A stretch of 47,880 bases of DNA from a virus, in IMG/VR virus record IMGVR_UViG_3300033153_004637, positions 1-47,880 of that record; one strand, written 5' to 3'. Within the stretch, counting starts at the first letter, position 1; the number at the start of each line of letters is the position of its first letter. The translations under genes and the position numbers were made by a program. The notes beneath the pieces are model-generated. The model made no database searches, was not told the origin of the DNA, and saw nothing but the letters and a program-made list of their open reading frames with translations. Positions 6,952-15,500 of the stretch are shown piece by piece.

Positions 6952-7309
6952 CGTCGGCCTCCTCGTAGTCGGGGCAGGTGCCGGTGAGGTTTTTGATAAC
7001 ACAAAAACTATATCGCAATGGCTCCCCTGTTACCCATTTGTCTTGCGGAGCTATTGCACATGTGAAAAAGCGTGGCTCCTCGCCATCAAGACAGTGCTTG
7101 CACTTCATACATATTGTCGGTTCCTTGGTGTCCATCATAGTCTCCTTTATTATTATAATGATTGCTATTATACTCATAACCACTGCCACAGCACCAGAAA
7201 CTATAATCAGCCAAGCAAACCACCATACTAAGATGTCACGGTTCTCAAGGCCAAGGCAAACAGTCCCGATGCCACACGCACATATACCCAGTAGTAGAAT
7301 GTAAATCAT
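6944..7309 (-). CDS. Two-helix membrane protein fused to a Cys-rich domain, with a strong internal start
   Basis: 121 residues. Residues 1-54 hold two membrane helices (MIYILLLGICACGIG and ILVWWFAWLIIVSGA plus an Ile run). Residues 58-121 are a soluble domain with CMKCKHC, FTCAI, SFCVI and TCPDY Cys groups. At the junction the DNA has AAAGGAGACTATGATG, an excellent ribosome site with two ATG codons, so the soluble 63-residue domain can be made alone. One gene giving two products, or two fused genes, are both possible. Start codon overlaps the upstream TGA. Confidence 0.6.
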   Translation of the reverse strand: MIYILLLGICACGIGTVCLGLENRDILVWWFAWLIIVSGAVAVVMSIIAIIIIIKETMMDTKEPTICMKCKHCLDGEEPRFFTCAIAPQDKWVTGEPLRYSFCVIKNLTGTCPDYEEADDE

Positions 7310-7542
7310 ATCATCACGTCCACCAGTCCCCCGGTGCCGGGAGCCTCGCGGCCCCCGGCTATCAAGGAAGGTTTAGGGGTTTGCAACGTCGCAGGGCGGG
7401 TGAGTTGGCACCCTGTCCCGCCCTGCTTATTATCAGAAAGGGTCACGTATGCTCTAAGGTCACAGTCCAACGTACCACGATACACAGGTTCAACACGGTA
7501 CGGCAACCGGGGGATGGGGGTGGGGCGGTTAATCATCATCAT
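7306..7542 (-). CDS. Hypothetical protein of uncertain status
   Basis: 78 residues from an ATG triplet behind AAGGGGG, overlapping the end of the XRE gene. It is Pro/Gly/Thr-rich with no recognised domain. The 3' part contains a strong GC hairpin (7337-7360, arms GCCGGGAGCC / GGCCCCCGGC). The frame could be an unselected opening around that hairpin, so confidence is low. Confidence 0.4.
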   Translation of the reverse strand: MMMINRPTPIPRLPYRVEPVYRGTLDCDLRAYVTLSDNKQGGTGCQLTRPATLQTPKPSLIAGGREAPGTGGLVDVMI

Positions 7543-7765
7543 CGACCCCCTTATATGCCCAACGATGTGCAACCGGATGCGGAAATATCTCGTCAACAGG
7601 GACATCTAACGCCCTCGACAACAGTTCCCTTGTCTCAAGCGACCCACCACTACACATAGTATCAATATAACCGATAGTAGACTGACTACGACCGACTAAA
7701 CGAGCAAGCTCTTTTATGGTTAGCCCTTTTGCTACACGAAATTCTTTGAGTCTATTTTTAATCAT
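7529..7765 (-). CDS. XRE-family (Cro/CI-type) transcriptional regulator
   Basis: 78 residues. Helix-turn-helix at about 15-35 (LTIKELARLVGRSQSTIGYI) with the typical five-helix XRE spacing. An acidic tail (VDDDD) ends the protein. It overlaps a second XRE gene by 4 bases (ATGA), so the two are translated together. It probably binds phage promoters; the paired palindromes at 8006 and 8051 are candidate operators. Confidence 0.88.
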   Translation of the reverse strand: MIKNRLKEFRVAKGLTIKELARLVGRSQSTIGYIDTMCSGGSLETRELLSRALDVPVDEIFPHPVAHRWAYKGVDDDD

Positions 7766-7998
7766 CTGCCCCTCCTTGCCACGTACCGGGTCTTACGCTC
7801 AACAACGGGCTTGAACAACGTGTCCACGCTGCACCGGAGCGCCGAGGCGATGGCCTTGGCCAACCACTCAGGACAGTTATCCTTGCCGTTCTCAATTTGT
7901 GATATCCAACCCTTCGACACATTCACCCGCTTATCATCCCCAAGTTCCTCTTGCGTCAAGTCCTGTTTCATCCGGCGTTTTTTCATTACACTCATCAT
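7762..7998 (-). CDS. XRE-family (Cro/CI-type) transcriptional regulator
   Basis: 78 residues. The N-terminal region is very basic (MKKRRMKQ), then an XRE helix-turn-helix (LTQEELGDDKRVNVSKGWIS) and the family motif QIENGKDNCPEW near residues 34-45. First gene after the operator pair and leader; autoregulation is likely. Without an integrase, a CI-like lysogeny role is unproven. A role as an early/late switch is equally possible. Confidence 0.88.
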   Translation of the reverse strand: MMSVMKKRRMKQDLTQEELGDDKRVNVSKGWISQIENGKDNCPEWLAKAIASALRCSVDTLFKPVVERKTRYVARRGR

Positions 7999-8005
7999 AG
8001 CCTGA

Positions 8006-8024
8006 GTTTACCACCGCCCTAAAC
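8006..8024. promoter_or_regulatory. Operator-like palindrome O1 (GTTTA-N9-TAAAC)
   Basis: 19-bp palindrome eight bases upstream of the XRE start. The same GTTTA-N9-TAAAC pattern recurs at 8051-8069, centre to centre 45 bp. Read on the minus strand both copies begin GTTTAG. Spacing and position are typical of repressor operators. Confidence 0.6.
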
Positions 8025-8050
8025 ATAATGCAAGGGGTAAAGGCAAAAAA

Positions 8051-8069
8051 GTTTAGGAAAAAGTTAAAC
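8051..8069. promoter_or_regulatory. Operator-like palindrome O2 (GTTTA-N9-TAAAC)
   Basis: Second copy of the 19-bp palindrome, overlapping the T-run of the leader terminator at 8058-8094. Binding here could act as an autoregulatory site or transcription roadblock. Confidence 0.6.
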
Positions 8070-8094
8070 CCCCCGGTATGAGCGAGGGGTTAAG
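8058..8094 (-). terminator. Terminator/attenuator in the leader of the XRE genes
   Basis: Minus-strand RNA: TTAACCCC pairs with GGGGTTTAA (one bulge) around a short loop, followed by CTTTTT. It lies between the extended -10 promoter at 8156 and the regulators, so it would attenuate their expression. A short GTG-started frame from about 8154 ends in TAA at the base of the stem and might act as a leader peptide. Confidence 0.6.
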
Positions 8095-8155
8095 GCTTAG
8101 AGCAGTGAACGAACGATGCCCGTAGTACACCGTGCTGTGCTTCCCAGCCACTCAC

Positions 8156-8185
8156 ATTATACCACAAAGTAAAACCCCCCTGCAA
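8156..8185 (-). promoter_or_regulatory. Extended -10 promoter for the regulator operon
   Basis: Minus strand TGGTATAAT (-10 TATAAT at 8161-8156 with a TGn extension) and a weak -35 TTGCAG (8185-8180) at 18-base spacing. It overlaps the end of the preceding terminator, so a new transcript begins as the lysis operon ends. Confidence 0.7.
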
Positions 8186-8203
8186 ACACAGTAACAGGGG
8201 GGC
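8164..8203 (-). terminator. Rho-independent terminator after the structural/lysis operon
   Basis: Minus strand: CCCCCCTG and CAGGGGGG 8-bp stem (8202-8195 with 8182-8175), 12-base loop, then TTTTACTTT. It follows the last lysis gene by about 30 bases. Confidence 0.85.
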
Positions 8204-8232
8204 TCATTCAAAGATACAAGGAGACTACGATG

Positions 8233-8661
8233 CTATTCCATCATGTCAAATAACTCATCCTGCAACCCCGGACACGTCACGCCCTTGTCCATCAGGGCAA
8301 ACACCTTGTTGTCCCCGGCGATGAAGGCATCGGTGTCGTACTCAGCTTCCCTGAGCCTTGTGTACCATCCATCACCAGCCACGCCCCATAAGCGGTCAAA
8401 GGCGTGTTCAATAAGCCCTTCGTAATCTATCCACTTCATCACAGGCCGCGCCCAGTCGTACTTGTCCTGCTCGACATACTCGATAACCCAGTCGATGCAC
8501 TCCATCTTACTGCCACCGTATTCGGCAATGGCAACGGTCATGGTCGTCTCGATAAGGTCAGCGAAGAACCGTTTCGACTGTGCCTTCCAATCAATGTCAG
8601 CACAGCCCCCGGTGCATAATAGCAACGCGGCTATGATGACGATAATAGTAATCCTTCTCAT
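8233..8661 (-). CDS. Exported, probably lipid-anchored protein of the lysis module (possible spanin)
   Basis: 142 residues. N-terminal signal with a basic start (MRRIT) and hydrophobic core ending LLLCTGGCADID, which resembles a lipoprotein cleavage site with Cys at 20, although Thr at -3 is unusual. The mature part is acidic and helical. Last gene of the lysis module, overlapping the endolysin gene by 4 bases. A single-gene spanin-like or outer-membrane-disrupting role is an inference from position. Confidence 0.6.
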   Translation of the reverse strand: MRRITIIVIIAALLLCTGGCADIDWKAQSKRFFADLIETTMTVAIAEYGGSKMECIDWVIEYVEQDKYDWARPVMKWIDYEGLIEHAFDRLWGVAGDGWYTRLREAEYDTDAFIAGDNKVFALMDKGVTCPGLQDELFDMME

Positions 8662-9158
8662 AATATTACTCCTTGGAAATCAGCAATGTTGCTGATAGTA
8701 TATTCCTTAATATCCACCTTGTTCCCGCAGTTGAACTCCAGGCTTTTCATAGAATTGGTCTTCGGATCGTGGTCAATGACAAAGCCCGTATGCCCCGTGC
8801 CATCAGCCCTGACCTTCACCCACACGGCGCCATCAGGTATCTGTCGCCCGTTGAGGATGTCAGGGGTCAGTATGATGGATAGCTTAGGGTTGTCCACGGC
8901 ATACAGCCATTGTGTCTTGCAGCGACCCGTCCTTGTCAACAGGGGGGCTTTGAGGCGCTGTACGCGGCAAGCCTCAGCGTGGCACGAGTAGACCCCGTGC
9001 ATACACCAGGCATCACCGGGGTTACCGCCACCGTCCTCTATGAACTCCTCCACCCAAAAGCCCCGGTTAGAGCCTACAGGCTCCTCGATAACACCCATTG
9101 CAAAGTAGACCTTGGCAATATGTAGCTGTGTTGCGAGGATATGGTCAGCCATGCCCAT
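8658..9158 (-). CDS. Endolysin, CHAP-like cysteine peptidoglycan hydrolase
   Basis: 166 residues. The segment VGSNRGFWVEEFIEDGGGNPGDAWC matches the NlpC/CHAP-type layout seen in many phage lysins, with catalytic Cys52 (AWCMHGV), His123 (GTGHTGFV) and a polar residue near Asn143 (EFNCGN). It would cut peptide bonds in the host cell wall at lysis. No signal peptide, so release depends on the holin candidates encoded just upstream. ATG at 9158 has a GGGGGCGG site; ATG at 9152 is an alternative. Confidence 0.82.
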   Translation of the reverse strand: MGMADHILATQLHIAKVYFAMGVIEEPVGSNRGFWVEEFIEDGGGNPGDAWCMHGVYSCHAEACRVQRLKAPLLTRTGRCKTQWLYAVDNPKLSIILTPDILNGRQIPDGAVWVKVRADGTGHTGFVIDHDPKTNSMKSLEFNCGNKVDIKEYTISNIADFQGVIL

Positions 9159-9160
9159 AG

Positions 9161-9277
9161 TTACCGCCCCCTTCGCCCTTGCCCGGTGCGCTTTGTCTGC
9201 TTACAGCCACCACGCCCTTGGTTGGCACGGGTGCCGCCGCCTGAGCCGTCACGTTTCGGGGTACCCTTAGTAGCCAT
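9161..9277 (-). CDS. Very basic Gly/Arg-rich microprotein
   Basis: 38 residues beginning MATKGTPKRDGSGGG, pI very high, ending in Arg/Gly repeats. Its ATG overlaps the previous stop (TAATG) and it ends just before the endolysin start. Similar short TKGTP..DGSG.GTRANxGRGGC peptides are often seen in phage lysis or structural regions, but I know of no assigned role. Confidence 0.6.
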   Translation of the reverse strand: MATKGTPKRDGSGGGTRANQGRGGCKQTKRTGQGRRGR

Positions 9278-9447
9278 TAAGCATCACCGCCGTTGCCATG
9301 CTTGGCAATGCCACGGGATAGGGCATACACGCCCGTCGGCCCTGCGAGAGCGGCTATAAGCTCAGGGGTCAGCTTGTCGATAGCGCCAAGGACACCCATG
9401 AGAGTTATAACCACAATGGTTATCCAAAATTCACTTGTCATATTCAT
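9277..9447 (-). CDS. Small hydrophobic protein, holin candidate
   Basis: 56 residues, ATG 9445-9447 behind GGAGGTTAAACAG. A hydrophobic helix spans about 7-22 (FWITIVVITLMGVLGA) and a second, weaker one follows (ELIAALAGPTGVYALS), ending in a charged tail. Size, two-helix layout and placement directly before the endolysin fit a holin. Confidence 0.62.
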   Translation of the reverse strand: MNMTSEFWITIVVITLMGVLGAIDKLTPELIAALAGPTGVYALSRGIAKHGNGGDA

Positions 9448-9451
9448 CTGT

Positions 9452-9694
9452 TTAACCTCCTATCAGTAGTTTAATGATACCATATCCTCCGCCAGAAACG
9501 GCTATCCCACCACCGGCGATAAGGAATACTAACGTCATCCTGTTTTTTTTTATATCATCCTCGTTGACCTTACAACGGGTCTCCTTGAGACACCGGAACT
9601 CCTCGGTCACATGGTCTTTAAGCTCCTCTTTCAGCTTAAGGATAGCGTTCTCAACTTTGAGCATGTCACCATTTGTACCGTCATCACTTGCCAT
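9452..9694 (-). CDS. XhlA/holin-like protein with coiled coil and C-terminal membrane helix
   Basis: 80 residues: acidic start, amphipathic coiled coil (about 12-50, VENAILKLKEELKDHVTEEF) and one membrane helix at 53-78 (MTLVFLIAGGGIAVSGGGYG). This is the layout of hemolysin XhlA-type phage lysis proteins. First gene of the lysis module. AGGAGG precedes the start. Confidence 0.72.
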   Translation of the reverse strand: MASDDGTNGDMLKVENAILKLKEELKDHVTEEFRCLKETRCKVNEDDIKKNRMTLVFLIAGGGIAVSGGGYGIIKLLIGG

Positions 9695-9711
9695 TGTGCT
9701 CCTCCTACGTT

Positions 9712-10959
9712 CTACATGTCTGCCGCTATTGGTATACTGTCAGGCATAATTGCCCAAAGCACATCCGTTGCCGATTGGTCTATGTTAAGGTGCTGCCCCC
9801 ATCCCCCGGCACCTACCACTGTGTAGTTGTCATTGTCCACTGCATCAAGGTAAAAGCCCTGTAGGTCGCCACCTGCGCCCTCTGACCAATTATCGTTTAA
9901 GATGTAGCTGACGAAGATATTGCCTAATGGATCAACGCATATTTGGGGGTAGTCAATGCTGTCTAAATCACCTTCGAAGGTACTGTCAACAGTGAGCAGG
10001 GTCACCGGGGCTGTCCACCCGTTAGGGGTACGGCGCAGGTAGATAAGATATGTACTGTTAATTTCCTCTGTATTAAAATCCACAAGAACAACGTGGATGG
10101 TGTCATCGAGCTTCGGCCACGTGGCGTGGTAGTCGTCGGTCAGGTCGGTGGCGGTGTAGATAGGAAGCCCCGTCCAAAAAGTATCGAGTGGTTGGTCAAA
10201 TGATGCGCTGGCATGGAGTTCATTATCATGAGTATGGAAAACCCAAAGTCGCTGTTCACCATCAACTATAATTTGCGGGTATTCACCGGTCACATTCACA
10301 GTAGCCCCTATGGAAGCAACATCGGAAAATGAACTATAAGCCGTATTGCCAATCACTATATAAGTAAGATGTCGAGAGCCATATAGATTTCTGTCTAAAA
10401 CCAAGGAATAATGTCCATTATCAACAACCCTTGCATGAGCAGTGACAGTCCAAGCTGGCACCCCTGCCGCAAGGTCGATATACCAATCACTTATTGATAT
10501 ACCGCCAGTCGCTTCAAAAACTTCAGCCCACACCCAATTCTGCCGTGACTCCACGTCCACGCCACGCCACGTTTCACTCGCATCATCATCCAACCTTGCC
10601 CACGCCCCCGCGTCATCCTGCCAGTCGGCATCGGCGCTCTCCCATATCTCAAGGTCATTGGAGTCCTCGATGAAGGTCACGTTCCACGTGCCATCGGTCT
10701 TCCACCCGATGCCATTACGTTGCGGTGTCCATTGCAACGGAAGCAGGTCAGTAGCCACCAACCTTGGCGTTTGCCATGCACTCGTCATCTGGTCATAGAA
10801 CACCACATAACCATTGTCCTTGAGCGAGTTATCAGTCCCGTAGAATATGGGCCAGACGTCCATTCCTCCATCGGCGGCCACAGGCGGGGTCAGCACGTTG
10901 CTACAGCCACAGCCCACTACAAAGGCCATAATAAGAAACAGTATCAATAGGTATCTCAT
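9712..10959 (-). CDS. Secreted lipoprotein-like beta-propeller protein
   Basis: 415 residues. The N-terminus MRYLLILFLIMAFVVGCGCS is a signal peptide with a lipobox-like VVGC. The rest is beta-rich with repeated YPQI.VD..G...V-type strands (GEYPQIIVDGEQRLWVFH; DYPQICVDPLGNIFVSYI) characteristic of sialidase-like propellers. It is encoded between the fibre-like gene and the lysis genes. A phage protein with an export signal would sit on the host surface, where receptor masking or cell binding are possible. Function inferred only. Confidence 0.65.
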   Translation of the reverse strand: MRYLLILFLIMAFVVGCGCSNVLTPPVAADGGMDVWPIFYGTDNSLKDNGYVVFYDQMTSAWQTPRLVATDLLPLQWTPQRNGIGWKTDGTWNVTFIEDSNDLEIWESADADWQDDAGAWARLDDDASETWRGVDVESRQNWVWAEVFEATGGISISDWYIDLAAGVPAWTVTAHARVVDNGHYSLVLDRNLYGSRHLTYIVIGNTAYSSFSDVASIGATVNVTGEYPQIIVDGEQRLWVFHTHDNELHASASFDQPLDTFWTGLPIYTATDLTDDYHATWPKLDDTIHVVLVDFNTEEINSTYLIYLRRTPNGWTAPVTLLTVDSTFEGDLDSIDYPQICVDPLGNIFVSYILNDNWSEGAGGDLQGFYLDAVDNDNYTVVGAGGWGQHLNIDQSATDVLWAIMPDSIPIAADM

Positions 10960-10974
10960 AGTATCCTCCTTAGA

Positions 10975-12531
10975 TTATCGGCTCCACCACACTGTCGCAG
11001 TCACATCCCTTTGACTATCATTGCATATATAAGCGTACAAGTCCCCGCTTGCCAAGTCCACGCCCCAGTAGTATGTTATCACATCAGCCACGGGCATCGG
11101 GCTACTCAACGCCTGCCACACGTAGCAACTGTAAACGTCCTTCACCGTAACAAACACGATGAAGTCCCTGCCGCACTCGCCCCCTGCTGGCTCAAGTAAC
11201 ACCACCGTCGGGTCAGCACCCTTCACCGTTGCCGCCACGAACATGTTGGCAAAGGCCGAACCCGCGCCAATACCGGGCAACTCTATCCGCGTATCAGTCG
11301 CCCCTTCAACATAAAACTGTATCGTCGGGTTAGCCCCCACACCATACTGGTTGCCGTACACCTTCACCACAAGCCTGTCAGTGGCATTGAGGGGTGTTGC
11401 AGGCAATGTGGCGTGTATCTCAAAGCTGTTCTGCACATTGCTCAAAAAGTTAGATTCCTCAGTGGTACACAGCAAGGTCTCCACACCAACAGGGTGCGTC
11501 CTGCTATATACCTCAGCGTACACCCGGCAATTCTTAGTGCCTGCTGACCGGCGGGCATCAAAGTGAAAGGTCAATATACCGTTCTGTATGAACGTGATAC
11601 CGGGTTCCCCTATCTCCGTGGCAAACTCCTCTATCAACGTGGGACTTGCAGGGATCGCTATGTTATACGAGGCCACCACACCTACCGATGGGTCAGGGAA
11701 CAGTGTCTCATACCCCGCTATGTCAGCCGATGCCTGCGTGTACAGGAACCATATGCTTGCCGTCAACTGTGCATGTGACACCCATTCGCCAACCCCCGTG
11801 CCGCTGCCATCATCACCCCATATAGTACCAACGCCCTGACCGCCCGTCACAAAGCGCGGGTTGCCGACAACGTGCAATGCTTCAGTGGGTGGCACCACAC
11901 CAATGCCGACATCATCCATCGTGTAGACATCATCCGCAGAGTTCAGCAACAAGTCGCCATAGGCCGTGCCAACCTCACCCTCTATATCATCGTGGTTCAC
12001 AAAGGTATGGTGAGTAGTAGCAGCACCGCCACCAAAGAGCGGCACTTGCCCCGGCGCATAAATCTCAAGCTGTGAACCAACCCCCGTCATCCACATCTGC
12101 CAGTCGCCAGCATTGGAGTCGAATATATTATCCGTGCCATCGTGCGCCCTGATATTATAATCAGTAGCCGTACCATCCTGCACAAGCACCGCCACACCGT
12201 CCTGTGCTAACACAGGCTCCAAGGATGCTCTGGCACCACGGTAGCTGTTAGCGGCTTCCCATAGGTCAACACCGCCAACAAACGTGGTCAGCCAACACTC
12301 GTTGACCTCCCAACCACAATCACCATACTCATTGGTGAAGTGGATGCTTTCACTACTGAACCCCGCCTCAAGCCCCGCGAAGTGTGGCGCAACGTCCACA
12401 AGCCCATGAGCGCCCTCAACCGTATCAGTGTAAGCCGCACTCGCGTCCCAGTCACCGGGGCCGGCTACCATAGCCCAAAGGGCAAAGAGGATAATGGCTG
12501 TTGTTAGGGTGCCTGTTATATATCTATTCAT
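10975..12531 (-). CDS. Tail-fibre-like protein with an N-terminal signal/anchor
   Basis: 518 residues. Residues 1-25 form a signal peptide or membrane anchor (ITGTLTTAIILFALWAMVAG). The middle has the fibre-type motif DVGIGVVPPTEALHVVGNPRF, common in tail-fibre and chaperone-attached head domains. The rest is Gly/Asn/Thr-rich beta sequence. A hydrophobic leader on a fibre-like protein is unusual, and the adjacent propeller gene shares it. It overlaps the large upstream gene by 4 bases. Confidence 0.6.
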   Translation of the reverse strand: MNRYITGTLTTAIILFALWAMVAGPGDWDASAAYTDTVEGAHGLVDVAPHFAGLEAGFSSESIHFTNEYGDCGWEVNECWLTTFVGGVDLWEAANSYRGARASLEPVLAQDGVAVLVQDGTATDYNIRAHDGTDNIFDSNAGDWQMWMTGVGSQLEIYAPGQVPLFGGGAATTHHTFVNHDDIEGEVGTAYGDLLLNSADDVYTMDDVGIGVVPPTEALHVVGNPRFVTGGQGVGTIWGDDGSGTGVGEWVSHAQLTASIWFLYTQASADIAGYETLFPDPSVGVVASYNIAIPASPTLIEEFATEIGEPGITFIQNGILTFHFDARRSAGTKNCRVYAEVYSRTHPVGVETLLCTTEESNFLSNVQNSFEIHATLPATPLNATDRLVVKVYGNQYGVGANPTIQFYVEGATDTRIELPGIGAGSAFANMFVAATVKGADPTVVLLEPAGGECGRDFIVFVTVKDVYSCYVWQALSSPMPVADVITYYWGVDLASGDLYAYICNDSQRDVTATVWWSR

Positions 12532-15500
12532 CGGTAATCCACCTCGTATAATTCTTGGAACGTCTTCAGCCGTGTCTTAACACCTTGCTGATCTATCAGC
12601 TTCACCTTGTACGCTGACTCAAGGTACTGATACCACAAAGGTATTAAGGCTTGCCTGAAGCTCATAGGGTAATCGTATATATGCGTGTCCCACGATGGCT
12701 TGCGCCCGGTGCGCTCATAGTATGCCGGTGTCTTTAATATATTCCTGATGGGCTGAAGCACCCTGTCATCAAGGATGTCCTTATTCTTGTGCTGTATGGC
12801 GTACTGGGCATCCTTGCCAAGCATATCCATCTTCAGCCGTTGCATAGTGTCAAAGGTTTGCTTAAGGTCTTCGGGCTTCAGCCGTGCCTTCGGCTCAACC
12901 ATCAGCACACCGGGGATGGGCGGCTCACCAAAGTACAAGCCACGAAGGGTGCCATACATCTCCGTGTAAAGGTCACGCATTGAGTGTGGCTTGCGGGTGC
13001 CGGGATCGGGCATGGGCGGCTGCCAGTCCATCGGCTTGCCGGTGAACGGGTCGGTGCCGTCCTCTATCATCTGCCTGATGACCTCGGCCTTCTCCCATAG
13101 CAACTCGGTACGTGCCTGTATGAAGGACTCCCGTTGCAACGGGCTTGTTTTACCTGCCATCTTAGAGGCTATTTTGTCAAGGTCACTGTTGATACGACCA
13201 CCGGGGCTGACAGCCTCGAAGTATCTGTTACGTTGCACATCGGTTGTCTGTAGCTTGATGCCGATATACTCACGCCTGAACGCCTTGCCTAACGCACCCT
13301 TTGGCCTTGCACCCGCTTCACCTGCACGCACACGCCCTTCGGGGCCTTCAGCGGCGGGGAACAAGGTGCGGTTGATGGTGTTAAGCATCCGAATATTCTT
13401 AAGGGTATATGCCCATGCCGGTGCTATCTCCTTGCCGAACATAGCTTGCTTCTGCCCCGGCACACCCTCAAGGTCACGCCCTGTGAACGCTTCCTTGCCA
13501 AACCCTGCCTCAGCACCGGCCTTGATAGGCGGGATGAGCATCCCGATGGCCTCACGCCCCATGCCCTTCAGCCCACCGCCGAAGAACTTGGCCGCTGACA
13601 ACGGGGGTAGGTACTTCTCAGGGTCGAGGAACTTAGGGTTGCCCTCAGCATCCTTGCCAAGGTAAAAGTAAAACTGGTCTTTAAGGTAACTCGGTACGGC
13701 GTAATCGCTGTCAGGGTCGCCATAGATACCGTTCAAAGCATTGCGTACTTTGATAGGCGCACTCAACCGACCGGGGTATTCCCACATCTTCTGTAACGTC
13801 AGCCCGATGTTCTTTCGATACCAAGTATAGAACAGCGTGGCATCCTTGATACCCGGCATTGACTTGGTACCTGCTTCTATGTCAGTAAGGTCACTATATC
13901 TAAATAAGTGCTTGTCCACAGCGGCGGCGGCTTCGCTGAAGTCGTCACCCTTGTTGAGCCTGCCGATGAACGCCGCAAACCTGTCATGGTCTTCAAGGTT
14001 AGTAGCTATCTTAGCACCCAACTGCTTACGACCAAATGGGTTAATAGCATCCCTGAACCTCATCTTCTCCCCGATGTCCATAGGGCTTGAGCCAAAGCGA
14101 CCGTACCCGGCTACCTCAGCAGTCATTGAGCCGCCTGCCATAACATCGTTGAAGAAGGCGTGGTGCATTAGTTGTTCGCCCGTCAGCTTCTTGCCACCAA
14201 GGGTGAAGTTCATCTTCTTCAACCCCGCCATATCACCCTTCTTGATAGCCCCTCGTACTTGCCCCGCTATAATATCATATTGCACATCAGCCACGCCCAT
14301 CAGGTAGCGCCCCCACCTGTTACCCACTACATTAGCAACGTGGTAGCCGGCAAAGGGTAGGATGGTTGATGCCCTGACCCACGACAGAGCCTTACGAGCA
14401 AGACCTAAAAACTCGTTACGTGCCTTCGGGTCATACATCATATTAAGCCCCTTGGTCAACGCCGTCCCCATCTCAGGGTCAAAGGCCATGTTGTCGAGCT
14501 TGTTGGCAAACTCAGGGGTCAGCCGCCTTTTAAGTGACGCAGGCATCTTGTCACCAATGGGAGCCCATCCCGCAGGGGCATCAGCCAAGGGCCTTGCCCA
14601 TCGCCCTTCGCCCAACTCGTTCTTGGCATCCATTGTCATTTCCATCATCTCTGATACAGCCGTGGCCTGTGTATGACGGCCAACGCGCATTGCCATACCC
14701 TGCGCCCAATCATCAATGAAGAACTGGTCAAACTTTTTAAGATGGCCTACATCAGCCAACATGGTTTTGGCGTCAGTGCCAAGCTTGACACCGAGCTTAT
14801 TCATCGCCTCGGTTATCTCACCTGTTTCAACAAACTTAGCGGCATCACGTTCAATGGTTTCCCTTATACCAACCCCCGCCTTCCTGTAGAACTTGAGCAA
14901 CTCACCCTTCGGGGTGAATATAAATGTACCCGTCTCACGCCCCCACTCGTTGATGCCTTCGATAGTACCATCTATCTTACGCATCATCTGGCTTGCGTGC
15001 CGAGGCTCAAGTGCCGCGCCGCCCTTGCCCCTACCACGGGAACGGACATCGTGCTTGGCTATATAGTCCCGTGCTTCAGGGTGCAAGGCGTGGATGAAAT
15101 AGTTAATAGCATCGTCGCTATCGGGGTCAAGGCCCTGTGTGTCGAGCAGGTCAGCGAAGGTTGTGGAAGGCGTAGGTTCAACAAATTCTTTTGCGCCCTT
15201 CCAGCTTGGCGTTTGTTCAGGAAGTAATTCATCCCCCGCAAGCGTCAACCAAGGGTCTTGCTCATACACAATATCATGGGGACTTATTTTTTTTGTGACT
15301 TTTATAGAGCCGGGGCGTAATAAATCCTCAGCATCATCACCTGACTCCGCTAAGATTTCACCAACTACACTATAAAAAGGACGGTCTAAAACTTCACCTT
15401 GGCCAGCTAACATTTGACCGCTACCACCGCCCAACACATACTTCCCCGTCTTTTTGTCATACCAGGCACTGTATACCGAGACTCCCTTTTCCTCGAACAA

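Noticed and set aside
7334-7609. Plus-strand frame of 91 residues opposite the uncertain gene after the XRE pair
   Set aside because: No ribosome site and antisense to the leftward operon; likely a GC-rich shadow.
8216-8252. Good ribosome site and ATG on the plus strand (AAGGAGACTACGATG)
   Set aside because: The frame has only seven codons before a stop and runs against the lipoprotein gene end.
12991-13665. Long plus-strand frame (224 residues) antisense to the 1377-residue gene
   Set aside because: No ribosome site; composition is the reverse-strand shadow of the real gene. The same holds for 14673-15227 and 13837-14307.
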